From the NCBI GenBank assembly GCA_902651635.1, contig CACRSC010000001.1, forward strand, positions 590,325 through 654,324: 64,000 bases of DNA. Direction: 5' to 3'. A program made the translations under genes and the position numbers. The number at the start of each line of letters is the position of its first letter. Within the stretch, counting starts at the first letter, position 1. The notes beneath the pieces were generated by a model, which searched no databases, had not been told where the DNA came from, and saw nothing but the letters and a program-made list of their open reading frames with translations. This document shows positions 20,433 through 32,000 of the stretch, piece after piece. This DNA is from Mastigamoeba balamuthi. Taxonomy: Eukaryota > Evosea > Mastigamoebida > Mastigamoebidae.

Positions 20433-23400
20433 ATGAGCTTTCTCCGCAAACGGGAGCGCGATGCCGGGCCACCACCGCCAGACTACCTCCCGGAGCAGCG
20501 GGTGCGGCAGATATTTCCCCTGGGTTTCCCCGTGCCTGCGTTGACGTGGCTGGCCCTGCCTGCCCTGCCGCTTGCCAGGAGGTCAAGCCGCCCAACGTGA
20601 ACGTCTGGGTCGACGGCCGCGAGGTGACCGTGCCGTCGTCGTGGTCCGTCCTGCGAGCGTGCAGGTACGCGGGCGCGCGTGTGCCGTCGCTCTGCCACCA
20701 CCCGGCCCTCAACCCCAGTGGCCGCTGCGGTGTCTGCGTCGTCTGCATAGAGGACGGGTACTTGGCCCACGCTCCCCGCACATCCCCCCCTTGCGCACTC
20801 GCCGAATCCCAGACTTCTCCACAAGCCGGTCCATCCTTCCTGTTTTCCGCCGTCGCCGGGACGCTGCGGTTTGGCTGCGCCTATAAATGGAATTGAATTC
20901 CTCTTAATTCGATTGCGACGGGGCGCCCACAGCAAGTCGTCGCTGTTCGTCCTCTCGTGCAAGACCGTCGTGGAGGCGGGCATGCGGATCACGACGCAGT
21001 CCCCGGAGGTCATGCACCAGGCGCAGTCGAACCTGCACGAGTTCCTCGGCGGCCGAACGCTCGAGTCGCTGTTGCAGTCCGGGCGCCGCGCCCCCGAGAT
21101 CGAGGACCTCATCAAGTTCGTCCGCAGCGAGCCCATCGTCCCCGAGGGCCGCCGAGAGCACGCAGTCGTCCGCGACCAGTCGCTGTGCATCTCGTGCACG
21201 AGGTACGCACCGTTACCCCCCCCCCCCGTGGGACCCCGGGCCTCACGCCGGGCGGCCAGGTGCGTGAGGGCGTGCTCGAACATACAGGCGATGGACATAC
21301 TGAGCATCAACACGGGGAACCCGGCGCAGCCGATCGTGTTCGAGGGCAACCTGCCCCTGCACGCCACCAACTGCATCGCGTGCGGCCAGTGCACAGTCGT
21401 GTGCCCGACAGGCGCCGTACGCGAGCGCAGCGACGTCGCAGCGGTCATGAACGAGTTCCTTTGGATGCCCGAGCCCGAGGAGAGGCGAACAATGATCGTG
21501 ATGACGGCTCCTTCGGCTCGCATCTCCCTCGGGTCAGCTGCCTCTTCTGCGTGCTCAGCTTCTCACCCACTTTGCTGACCTGCAACAGGGAGATGATGGG
21601 AGACGAGCCCGGGACAACCGACGTGGGAACTGTCGTGGCTGCTCTGCATGCAGCTGGCTTCGACTTGGTGTTCGACACGACAGTCGGCGCCGACATGACC
21701 GCGACTCTCGAAGCTGTCGAGCTGATAGAGCGTCTCAAGTCCAACGGACCTCTTCCCATGTTCACTTCCTGCTGCCCCGCGTGGGTCACGCTCATCGACA
21801 AGGCACACCGCATTCCATGCCCCTCGCGTCTTTGCTGACGGAAGATCCCCGCTTAGAAATACCCGCACCTGCGAAAGCACCTCTCGAGGTGCAAGTCGCC
21901 GATGATGATGCTCGGCGCGATGATACGGCACTGGATGGAGCAGCGCGGCGTTCCCCGGCAGAACTACGTCGTTGTCGCAATGATGCCGTGCACGGCGAAG
22001 AAGGAGGAGATCCTGCGCCACGAGTACCTCGCCCCCGACGGCACGCAGGACGTGGACTTTGTTCTCACCGTCCGCGAGATGGGCTCGTTCCTCGACCAGC
22101 GTGGCGTCGTCTGGGGGAGCCTGCCTGGAGAGCACAAACCCGCGTATGACGAGCCGTTTTGCTCGGCGAGTGGCGGCGGCTCGCTGTTCGCTGTCAGCGG
22201 CGGGGTCATGGAGGCCGCGCTGCGCGTCGCGTACACGGTGCTTAACAAAGAGGAGGACGTCCCCCAGACGAAGGAGAGTCTCTTTGACATGTGCCGGCGA
22301 ACGGTACAGTCGGGAGAATGGCTCGATGCTCAAGTCTCTGCGACCCCCGGCGTTTACTCCTCGCGAAGCATCGACATTGCCGTGATCTCGGGCTCGAAGT
22401 CGATCATGAACTTCCTGGAGTCGCAGCACCTCAGTGACGCGCAGAGAGCCCAGGAGAGATCGGGCCCGGTCGTGCACGTGAAACATTTCGTCGAGTGCAT
22501 GGCGTGCCCTGGTGGATGTATCGGCGGCGGGGGCCAGCCGCAGAGTACCGACGAGCTCGTGCTGGAGAAGCGTAGAGCAGCGGTTTACAGGATCTCCAAA
22601 GCGAGCAAGCACTCAGCGCCTATCGCGGAGCAACGTACATACATCGAGACCACCCTGAAGGACATCACAAGCGATCTCGCCAAGAGCCTGCTGGAGTACG
22701 AGCACCAGTTGGTAGCGCCACGGATCAGGCACCCGTCAGTAGGCCTGCGGTTCCGGAGCAGTTCACAGGGGGAATCCGAGTCAAAGGAGGAGCTGTCGAC
22801 CGAAACTGTTATTCTCTACGGGTCCCAGAGCGGCGACACAGCGCTTCGCGCGAAGCTGTTGGCGGAGTTCCTGTCGATGTCCCTCCCCGACAAGATCACG
22901 CTGCTGCCTATGGACTCGTTTCCCTTCGAGAAGCTCCCGCAGGTGTCCACGCTTATTATCGTGTCGTCCACATGGGAGGGCGAGACTGGTTTCTACCCGA
23001 ACAACGCCCAGGAGTTCTACAAACGACTGGTCCACATTGACCACTCGCTGCTGAACACGATGCTGCTGACTACAAAGTTCGCTGTGTGCGGCTTCGGCTC
23101 TTCTCGGTACCCGAACTTCTGCAGGTTCGCCGTCGATTTGCACATCTTGCTCAACTCGCTCGGCGGCTACCCCGTCATGAACCTCACAACAGTCGACGTC
23201 GAGCGCCCCAACAAGTACGTCAGTTTATCTTTCCCCGGTTCACTGCGACTCGGTTCCTCAATGAAGTGGTGCGTTTTCAGAGGGAAGAAGTTCTTCACGA
23301 AGTGGATGAGGAACCTCGCGTTGGCGCTCAAGAGGGAGGAGCTACCTGACCCGAACTACCTGGTAGTTCCCTCTGTCGTGTCTGCCGCGAAGTCGTCATG

Positions 23401-26039
23401 CGGGTCCCTCCGTACGGCTGGATTCCTCTCCGCCAAGGCAGTCTGTGTGAAAGAGTACAAGTACCTACCGATCGACACCACGCGTTGCTTCTACGTCGAG
23501 ATGGCTAGCAAAATACCGCTCGAGTACGGCTTGCTTTGTGGGCAGCTTCGCTAAACGGCACAAACAGCCTACAGGCGGGAGAAGACGTGCACATACTGCC
23601 GGCGAACCCCAAGGCGGACGTCGAGAGCCTGATCAACGCGATATACCCGAACATGCTCAACACGAGTGTCACCCTCGTCCCGTTGTCCAGTAAGGAGACT
23701 AATCGTCTGCAAATAACTCATTGACGTGGCCTTTACACAGCGGCATTCAAGTCGCAGATACCTCCGCACCTGACCATCCGGCAGCTCTTCGAGCAGTTCA
23801 TCGACCTGTCGCACAAGCCAACGATGTGGTTTGTCGAAAAGATGGAGGCGCTGCTCCACGAAGCCAACGACGACACCCCCCCACTGTGCCCGGCCCTCAA
23901 GGACACGAGGTTATTCCGCTCGTGGGCAGCCGACAAGACCTACGCGTCCGTGCTCAAAATGTACAAGGCCGTTGTGCCCCCGATGGAGATCCTGCTCTCG
24001 ATGGTGCCGCTGACACAGACAAGAGCCTACACGCCCATCCACCTCGACCCTCCCAGGCCCAACACGCTCGCCATCTGCGTTCGCATGCACGGCGGCCACT
24101 GCTCGAACTTCCTCATAGGACTGAGTACGCTATCAAGTAGTAAGGCCTTGGTAACGAATCCCCAACGCAGAGAAGGGAGACGAGGTGCTGTTCAGGACCG
24201 GGAAGAGCGTATTCGCGAGGCCAAAGGACATGTTCTACCTGATCCACACTCTCGGATCTTCGTCGCCATCCCCCGTTCCCCCCGCTTCTTGTTGCTCTCC
24301 GGGGTCTGCTCCACCATCACCCGATGCGGGGCCAGCACAAGCGAGCAGTGTGCCCCCATTGCCGCTCGTAAAGAAGCCAGACATATCGGATGGCTTCAGC
24401 CTCAGTGGGCTGAGCTACTCGGATAAGGAGAAGAAAGGGCACGGCTTTCCCATCGCGCGCAGGTCCTCTCGGAAGAGCTTTTCCGTGGTGTCGCCGAGAG
24501 ACTTGACGGTTGTGCTGTCGAAGGACGTGTTGACGTTCGGCTGCGGGGAACGCCGCCTTCCCGTCTGCGAGGAGGTCGTCGAGACGTTCGACATCAGCAA
24601 CATGACGAAGGAGAAGGTTCGTGACCACTCTGGCACAATTCTTATTTGAGGATGCCAGGTGCGGTTCACAATCACGAGCCCGCAGAGCGACAAGTTCCGT
24701 GTCGTGTTCGAGCCACAGTTCGGGGTCATCAAACCCTCGTACGTTGTCACGGTCAGGGCCACTGTGATGTGCCTGTGCACCACGAGCGTCACGGACATGG
24801 TGTCCATCTCCTGTGAGCTCGTCAACCGCAAGCCCGACGAGTCACAATCGACGCCGAAGATCAAGGTAGCGTTGCATTGCCGCGATCTCAAGTGCTTTTG
24901 TCACTAATGTCAACGTCAACCCATGCACGAAGCTCGTACTCCCGGTCCGATTCGAAACGCGGCTGTCGACCCGCCTCGATATGGACGAGATTGCGCGGGA
25001 TGCCACGCCGTTCGGAAGTGGGTGGTACGGGTCTGTTTTCCGAGGCACGTGGCGCGGACAGGAAGTTGCAGTAAAGATACTCCGTGGGCAGAACCCCCCG
25101 AAGGCGGAGCTCCAGTGCTTCCAGCGCGAGTGCGAGACGCTGAGCAACCTGAGGTGCCCGTACATAGTCGCGTTCGTCGGATACTGCGAGCAGCCAGGGA
25201 AGCTCGCTCTAGTCACGGAGTTCCACCCCCTCGGAAGCCTTGCGCGTTACTGCCACGACCCGGCCCTCTCGACGCTGTTCAAGTTCAAGGCCCTGATCAA
25301 CTGCGCCCGAGGAGTTTCCTTCCTCCACTCCTGGTAGGAGCTCTACGCCGAATGCTTTGACTGACTGGCCAAGCAAAGCGGGATAATGCACAGGGACCTG
25401 AAGCCAGACAACCTGCTCGTCGTTACACTCGAGGACAGCGCCCCTATCGTTTGTAAGATAGCGGACTTTGGTACAGCCAAGGAGGTCGGCCTTCGCCAAC
25501 CGGGACGCGCCGTCACCGCAAACCCAGCCGCCGGGAGTGAGTTGCTTAATCGCTGTTACCTCAACTGACTGACACATGACAGCCCCGGTGTACATGGCGC
25601 CAGAAATGCTGCTGGGCGCGGACTGCAGCCCGTCAGCCGACGTTTTCTCGTAAGCAACAAGGCGTGCCTTTGTTTCTGACGGATGGGTGCACCACAGGTT
25701 CGGCGTTGTAATGTGGGAGTTGTTCACGGGCTTGAGGCCCTACTGCACGCCGGACTTCGAGAGGTCATACCGTGCGTTTCCGCCCCTTTGCAAGGCAGGG
25801 CTAATATCGCCGGAGAAGACATCGCCCAGTTCGTAAGCGAGGGAAAGAGGCTGCCAGTTGAGGAGGTAGACGATGGCCGCGTGCGAATGCTTGTGGATTC
25901 GTGCTGGTCCCACGACCCCTCTGCTAGACCTCGTTAGTTCACTTTCTCATACAACCCAACAATAACCCTTTAAACAGCCTTCAACGCGATTTCCTCTGCA
26001 CTGGAGGAGATGATGACAAAGGATTACAAACATGTGTAA
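20433..26039 (+). CDS. [FeFe]-hydrogenase / flavodoxin / FAD domain / MSP-like / TKL kinase fusion protein
   Basis: Seventeen exons join in phase to 1,554 residues: 20433-20501, 20579-20757, 20933-21202, 21260-21532, 21589-21802, 21857-23214, 23281-23523, 23568-23689, 23741-24124, 24171-24616, 24659-24865, 24933-25333, 25379-25536, 25583-25649, 25698-25771, 25795-25932, 25978-26039. Domains: plant-type [2Fe-2S] (Cys62, 76, 79, 92); two [4Fe-4S] motifs (Cys168-178, 211-221); H-cluster with TSCCPAW (323), MPCTAKK (378) and ECMACPGGCIGGGG (548); flavodoxin from about 650 (YGSQSGDT); CPR-like FAD module to about 1060 (RAYT, HCSNFL); Ser/Pro linker; MSP-like domain (about 1130-1255); TKL kinase with GSGWYGSV (1283), Lys1303, HRDLKPDN (1393), DFG (1418) and YMAPE. 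The His-Cys3 cluster motif of larger HydA proteins and a C-terminal NAD(P)H domain are absent. Exon 24171-24616 alone spans FAD end, linker and MSP start. One intron is GC-AG. No clear organelle presequence. Confidence 0.85.
21803..21856 (+). other. GC-AG intron in the hydrogenase-kinase gene
   Basis: The donor is AAG|GCACAC and the acceptor CGCTTAG|AAA. Reading through would meet in-frame stops, while splicing restores TLIDKKYPHLRKH, the sequence expected after the TSCCPAW motif of hydrogenases. Confidence 0.8.
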
Positions 26040-26244
26040 CACTGAAAACACGAGACCCTTTCTGCCGTTCCTCAACCAATCAACTAGGACTTAACCACAT
26101 TCTATTTCCTAAAACATGATTGGACAGTTAGGTTCCAAAATAAAGTGAAGCGGATTTGTCATCGAAGACAGTAAAACCAGCGCACCTTAGCAGCCGTTGT
26201 TCGCGGTCACTCAACTCAAAGGGCAGTGAAAGAAGCGGGAGAGG

Positions 26245-26344
26245 AAGAAAGGAAAACAAAAAGTCGGACCCGCCAGGGCTCGAACCTGGAATCCCTTGAT
26301 CCGTAGTCAAGTGCGTTTCCATTGCGCCACGAGCCCGATTTACA
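26245..26344. repeat. 100-bp duplicated segment carrying tRNA-Arg, copy 1
   Basis: Identical base for base to 28580-28679, including about 20 bp beyond the tRNA 3' end and 8 bp beyond its 5' end. The copies bracket the MFS transporter gene and lie in the same orientation. Confidence 0.95.
26265..26336 (-). tRNA. tRNA-Arg (anticodon ACG)
   Basis: Read on the minus strand the gene starts GGGCTCGTGGCGC. The acceptor arm pairs over 7 bp with two G-U pairs, the anticodon arm CTTGA/TCAAG encloses CTACGGA (anticodon ACG), and the T arm is CCAGG-TTCGAGC-CCTGG. There is no intron. A T-run follows the 3' end on the minus strand (Pol III terminator). Confidence 0.93.
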
Positions 26345-26583
26345 ATTAAAAGGTGAGGAACAAGCGATGCTAAAAGCAGGATTACATCATTATCGCGCGG
26401 CGTTTGTGTGCCGGCAATCCGACAGTTTTGTTCTCCCTCTCTTGGCAGTCTTTTCTCTCCTCTCTCTTTCAGTCTTTCCCACCTCACGGTTATGACATCA
26501 TTTGGGAACACCCCGTGGGTGTGGAGAGATTTCACTCAGAGAAATCCACTCTGTCTTGTCTACTTTTGGCAGATCACGTCGCG

Positions 26584-28466
26584 ATGTGGCGAAGCCGTCT
26601 GTCGAGGCTCTCCCCTCTGCCGCAGGGCATTCCCCTGAAGAAGCTGCTCCCCGTCCTCCTCATCCTCTTCCTCGAGGGCTTCACCTCCTCCAGCATCAAC
26701 TCGTGCGCCTCCTGTCTGACTCACCCCTCTTTTGCCCTGCATGATGACCGAATCTTCCACGCTCACTTACCCATTTCTGGCATCTCCACGTGCCTGTCGC
26801 GTATCAACTGCCAGGTATGCCGGTTACATGGTGGTGGACATCGGGCCCACCAGCGACCCGAACCGCGTGGGGTTCTACGCGGGGCTGCTGACGTGCTGCT
26901 TCTTTGCCGCCCAGTTTGTGAGCAGCTACCCCATCGGCGCCCTCAGCGACCGCGTCGGCCGCCGCCCCGTGCTGCTGGTCGGCACGGCCGGCATCATGCT
27001 CTCCCAGGTGGCCTTTGGCTTCTCCTGGACCCTCGCCGCAGCCCTCGCGTTCCGCTCCCTCAACGGCATCCTCAACGGCAACGTCGGCACCGCCAAGGCA
27101 CGGGCGCCCTACCTACCGCCACATTCAATTGAGAATCCACCCGTCTCGTTATTTCTCATTACCGGACCCGCTTCGCTGGCCCTCGGCTCACTCGCGTTGG
27201 CAGACGTATCTCGCGGAGCTCACCGATGCCAGCAACAGGGTGAAGACGTTCTCGTTCATCGGGCTGATGTTCGGGCTGGGTAGCGTTGTCGGGGCGGGCG
27301 TGGGAGGCCTCACCGCGAGGCCCGCGATACAGTACCCGAGCCTCTTCTCCAAGAGCGGCATCTTTGGCCGGTTCCCGTACCTCCTGCCCAACCTCGTGGT
27401 CGTGTTCATCATCTTCATCGCGCTGGTCCTGTCCTACTTCTTCCTCGAGGAGACCCTCCCAAAGAAGAGCCTCGGCACAGCGCCCAAGGCCGTGGAGAGC
27501 GAGGAGCAAGAGCGCGACTGCGAGCAGGGTATGCACCAGGTTCCTCTCCGCCGTCGCCTGACATCTCACACCGCCCGCCGCACTGCAGGGGCCGAGATGT
27601 CTGCTGTCGTCCCGGGCAAGGGCCCCGAGGAGGCGGAGAAGTCGGACAACCAGGACGAGGTGCCCCTTGTCTCGGACGCCGACAAGGCCAACAGGGCCGC
27701 CATAGAGCCGCCCTCGAGGTGCAGCAAGGAGAACCTCGAGCTGTGGAAGTACCCGCTGCTGACCGTGGCCACGTATGGGTCCGTTGCCATCGTGCAGGCC
27801 ACCATCTTCGCGACAATACCGCTGTGGGCCATCGCGACCAAGAGCCACGGAGGCCTGGGGTTCAAGCCCGCCCAGGTCGGCCTCATCAACACCATCTCGG
27901 GCGCGGGCTGCGTCATCTCGCAGCTCTTCATCGGGCCGACGATGCTCAGGAAGTTCAAGATCCTGCCGACGATGCGCATGTGCTGCGTCGCGCTCGTGCC
28001 CGTGCTCTTCCTGTTCCCCGTCGTCAGCATCACCGTGCACAAGCGGTGGGCGACGTGGCTCGTGCTGTCGGTGCTGCTGGTCGCGTGGCAGAGCTTCTCG
28101 CAGACGATGTTCAACGCGACCAACGTGCTCATGGCCAACAGCGTCGAGCCCCGCAAGATGGGGACGCTCAACGGCATCGGGCAGAGCGCGGCGTCGCTCG
28201 TCCGCACAGTCCTCCCTGCGCTGTGCGGCCTGCTCACCAACTTCGCGTTCTCGGGGGACCACGAGTTCCCTTTCAACCACTTTTTGCCCTTTTTCGTGTC
28301 CTCGGCGGCGTCGCTGGGCCTGCTGTGCGTCACGCTGCTGCTGCCGTCGTCGCTCAACAGCGCAAAGGGCGCCAGCCAGGCTGCCAGCATCCCCGAGGCT
28401 TCAGAAGCACCCGTCTCATCACCCGAGGCTGTTAGCAACAGTCGTTCAGACAGGAGCGAGCTATGA
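26584..28466 (+). CDS. MFS transporter, ZIFL-like
   Basis: Four exons (26584-26702, 26815-27097, 27204-27528, 27589-28466) join in phase to 534 residues with about 12 membrane segments. The signature loop after helix 2 reads PIGALSDRVGRRPVLLVG, and helices 4-5 read RSLNGILNGNVGTAKTYLAE, the pattern of plant zinc-induced-facilitator-like (ZIFL) carriers and fungal relatives. The central cytosolic loop is charged (EVPLVSDADK). Substrates of the family include zinc chelators, K+ and auxin by proton antiport; the substrate here is not inferable. The second intron has a GC donor. Identical tRNA-Arg copies flank the gene. Confidence 0.83.
27098..27203 (+). other. GC-AG intron in the MFS transporter
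   Basis: The donor is AAG|GCACGG and the acceptor TTGGCAG|ACG. Splicing joins GNVGTAK to TYLAELTD, a conserved family stretch. The intron is 106 nt, so it cannot be read through in frame. Confidence 0.78.
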
Positions 28467-28579
28467 GCACCACACCTAGAAGTAAATCACACTAACACGA
28501 GACCGAGCTTCCGCACTTCGGATTGAACTGTGACTTTTTTCAAACATACTACGTTTGATGGGCTGGAATGTAGAGGAGA

Positions 28580-28679
28580 AAGAAAGGAAAACAAAAAGTC
28601 GGACCCGCCAGGGCTCGAACCTGGAATCCCTTGATCCGTAGTCAAGTGCGTTTCCATTGCGCCACGAGCCCGATTTACA
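28580..28679. repeat. 100-bp duplicated segment carrying tRNA-Arg, copy 2
   Basis: Identical to 26245-26344; sequences diverge completely just outside both ends. Confidence 0.95.
28600..28671 (-). tRNA. tRNA-Arg (anticodon ACG), second copy
   Basis: Sequence identical to the gene at 26265-26336, with the same T-run after the 3' end on the minus strand. Confidence 0.93.
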
Positions 28680-29024
28680 TTAATAATTTGTTTGTAAAAC
28701 ACCTCGCGTGTGGAAAAGGACTATAACGCAGGATGGGCCGTGTCTCATCGCGGTGGTTGCGCTGCGTGACCTCTTAGCGCTGTTTCCTTCGCCTTTAGGC
28801 TTATTTCTGCCTTTATCTCGGGATGTCGCTGGATCAGCTCTCTTACACTCGGTCCCCATGCTCTCCATGCTCTCGGTATTCAGGGTCGTTCACCGAACGT
28901 CGTCCAAACAGGCGAGGAAATCGGGAAAAGGTGCAGTGAGTCAGAAATGATGAAAAAATGTCCGTTGCGTCCTCGGGGGATCCGCCGAATCTTCCCCCAC
29001 TTTTACTCGCAAGGGCCCTCTGCA
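28680..29024. other. intergenic, no gene supported
   Basis: Spacer between the second tRNA-Arg and the RhoGAP gene. GAATCT at 28987-28992 lies 33 bp above the RhoGAP start. Nothing else is recognised. Confidence 0.5.
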
Positions 29025-32000
29025 ATGAAGAAGCACTTCACTCTGCGGTCAGCGCACAAAACCAAAGTCTTTGGCGTGCCTCCCGTGCTCGATGCGGCGA
29101 CCGACATCCCGCCGATCGTCGAGTCCACCGTCGCATACCTCGACGAACGTCCGTGCCCCGCGTTTCTCGCGCCCTCTGATCCCCCTCTCATCCGTGTCTC
29201 GTGCCGTTTTATCATTTTTTCCCTTCCCACCCACCACTGTGTCCCCCGCACCCGACGCCCCCTTTTCCGCGCCCCTTCTCAACGGTTTCCCCCGCGCAGA
29301 CTTGGACGAGGAGGGGCTGTTCCGGATCAGCGGGTCGGCGCCCGCCATCGCGAAGCTGAAGGTGCGTGTCCGGTGCCCCCCGGGGAGTGATTTCCGAGCG
29401 GCGGGTGCGGGGGTGTGGGATCGGCAGTCAGGCGGAAAGTGGGCCCAACCGCCAGAAACAGCACGCACCCCGAGCAAGCCCTCCAACCACCGCTCCGCAT
29501 CGGGAGGGGCCCGCCCGCACGAGCCTGACGGGGAGGAGCAACGGCCGAGCAGGGCAGGTTTGACGCGGGCAAGAAGGTGGAGCTGCACAAGGAGACGCTG
29601 GTGCACAACGTGTCGGGGCTGCTGAAGCTCTACCTGCGCGACATGCCCGAGCCCCTGTGCACGTACGCGCTGTACCCCGAGTTCCTCGACACGGCGGGCA
29701 TGGCCGACGAGGGCGGGCGCCTCGAGGAGACGCGCAGGCTGCTGGACAAGCTGCCGGGGCCGAGCTACGCGACGCTGCGGCACGTGGCGGGGCTGCTGGT
29801 GCGGGTGGCGGCGCGGGCCAAGGTGAACGCCATGACGACGGCGAACCTGGCGACGACGGTGGCGCCGTCGGTGTTCCGGCCCGAGGACGCGCACTCGCTC
29901 GAGTACCTGCGGGAGCTGCCCAAGGTCTCGTCCGTCTTCGAGTTTGTGCTGAGCCACTACGGCGACCTCTTCCCCGCCTCGCACGCGCTGCCCGCCGGCG
30001 GCAGCGGCAACGGGGCAGCGGGGACCCCGCAGCAGCCGCCCGAGAACGACAACGGCCCTCCGCAGCCCCCCTCGCCCAACGCCAAGGCAGACCTCCCCCC
30101 GATAGCTCTCCCTCCTGCCTGGCGATTCACCGAGCTGACTGCGGGCTGCTGTGGCTGTGTCTCTGTGGCTGTGGGCTGTGCTGGGGCCTCCCCTCGGTCG
30201 CGGTCGCGCAGGACTACGAGCTGATGTACCTGCACAAGCAGCTGTCGCAGGCCAACAGCGCGAGGCAGGCGATGGAGGAGATGCTGCGGAAGAGCGTCGA
30301 GGAGGTGGCGCACCTCGAGAGCGCCGTGCGGCAGCGGGAGGAGGACCTGGAGGCGGCCAAGGCGGAGCTGTCGACGGCGACGGCGCTGGGCAAGGAGGCG
30401 ACGCTGCGGGCCGAGTCGTACAAGCAGGAGCTCGAGGCACGAGCGCCCACCAGCCCCCGCACGCAGCGCACAGGGCGCGCCCCTCTGGCTCACAGGGCCC
30501 GCGCCGCTGTGCCCCGCCACCCCCGTGCAGAGGCGCGACAAGCAGCTGTCGGAGCTGGTGCAGACCAAGAGCACGGACCTGAAGCGCTTCACCGTCATGT
30601 TCTCTGTGCGGAGGAGCCCCCCCCCCAGCCTCCCGGGGGGGGGGGTCGTGCGGGCGGGCCTGACCGGGGGGCGGGGGGCATGCGCAGCAACTGCAGGAGA
30701 TGCAGAAGAACAACCTGACGGAGCGGGACGACCTGCTTCTGCAGCTGGCAGAGGCGCGGGAGCAGATCGTGGGGCTGGAGCTGCAGCGGACGGAGATGGG
30801 GGAGCAGCTGAGCAAGGCGCAGGCGCGGGCGGACGCGGGGGACCGGGCGCGCGAGCAGCTGCTGCTGCAGCTGGAGCGGGCGGCGGAGAGCGAGCGGCAG
30901 GCGCGGGAGCGGGCGACGAGGATCGGGGCGGACATGGACGGGCTGCGGAGGCAGGTGGGGGCGGAGAAGGAGGCGCTGCTGCGGGAGCTGCAGGGGGCGA
31001 GGCGGGTGACGCTGGAGACGGACGGGGAGTACCTCAAGGACCTGGAGAAGCTGCGGAGGGACAACGACGAGCTGGAGCAGGAGCTGGCCAAGGAGCGCGA
31101 GCTGAGGCTGGCGGCGGACTCGCAGTGCATCGAGCAGCAGAGCAAGGCCGACGCCCTGTACGTGCAGATCTCGAGGCGGGTGGCGGCGCTCGAGGACGAG
31201 GTGAAGAAGGCGTCGGAGGAGCGCGACGCCCTGCTCAGCGCCGCGGCCGCGCGCAGGGGCGCCGCCGGAGCCGCAGCAGCCGCAGCAGCCGCGGCCGCTT
31301 CGGGCGAGGCGCCGGGGCCGGGCGGGGCCGGCGCGGCTGCGGGCAAGCCGCTGCCGACGCTGCCGCCGAGGGGGGCCGCGTCGATGTCGAGCAAGGAGCT
31401 CACGGTGGCGCTGCAGAAGCTGGCGCACGTCGAGGCGCAGCTGAGGGAGAAGGCGCAGGCGACCGCGGAGCTCGAGAGGAAGCTGGCGGCGCGCGACGCG
31501 GCGGTGGTGAGGGTCGACGAGGAGGCGAGGGCCGATGCGGAGAGGCAGCGCGCGGCGCTGGAGAGGGCGGCGCAGGAGGCGCAGGCGCGCAGCGCGGCGC
31601 TGGACAGCCAGCTGAGGGAGAAGGCGCAGGCGGTCACGAGGCTGGAGAACAAGGTCGCGGAGCTGCAGGGCAGGCTGGACGCGGCCCCCGCTCCCGCTCC
31701 CGCCCAGGCCCAGGCCCCGGCGCCGGTCCCCCGGTCGGCGACGACGCCCGCGCTGCGCCAGGCGGCGCCGGGGAACGCCAAGGCCGGCAGGCCGCTGCCG
31801 GTCCCGGAGCCGGCGAGGCCCACCGGGAGGACGTCGGCTGGGAGGGAAGACGCCCTGGCCATGGCCAGCAGGCTGGCGGACGCGGTAGGGGTGTCGACCA
31901 AGGCGGACCTCGAGGCGCTGATCGAGGCGCACTTCAACGCCACGGTGCTGACGGTGAAGCTGGCGAGCGGGGGCAAGGGCCACGGGGCCATGGGCGCGCA

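Noticed and set aside
24224-24330. Separate kinase gene starting inside the hydrogenase locus
   Set aside because: No stop ends the FAD-domain frame and there is no room for a 3' end and promoter; the frame stays open from the FAD motif to the MSP-like domain. Transcript data could still overturn this.
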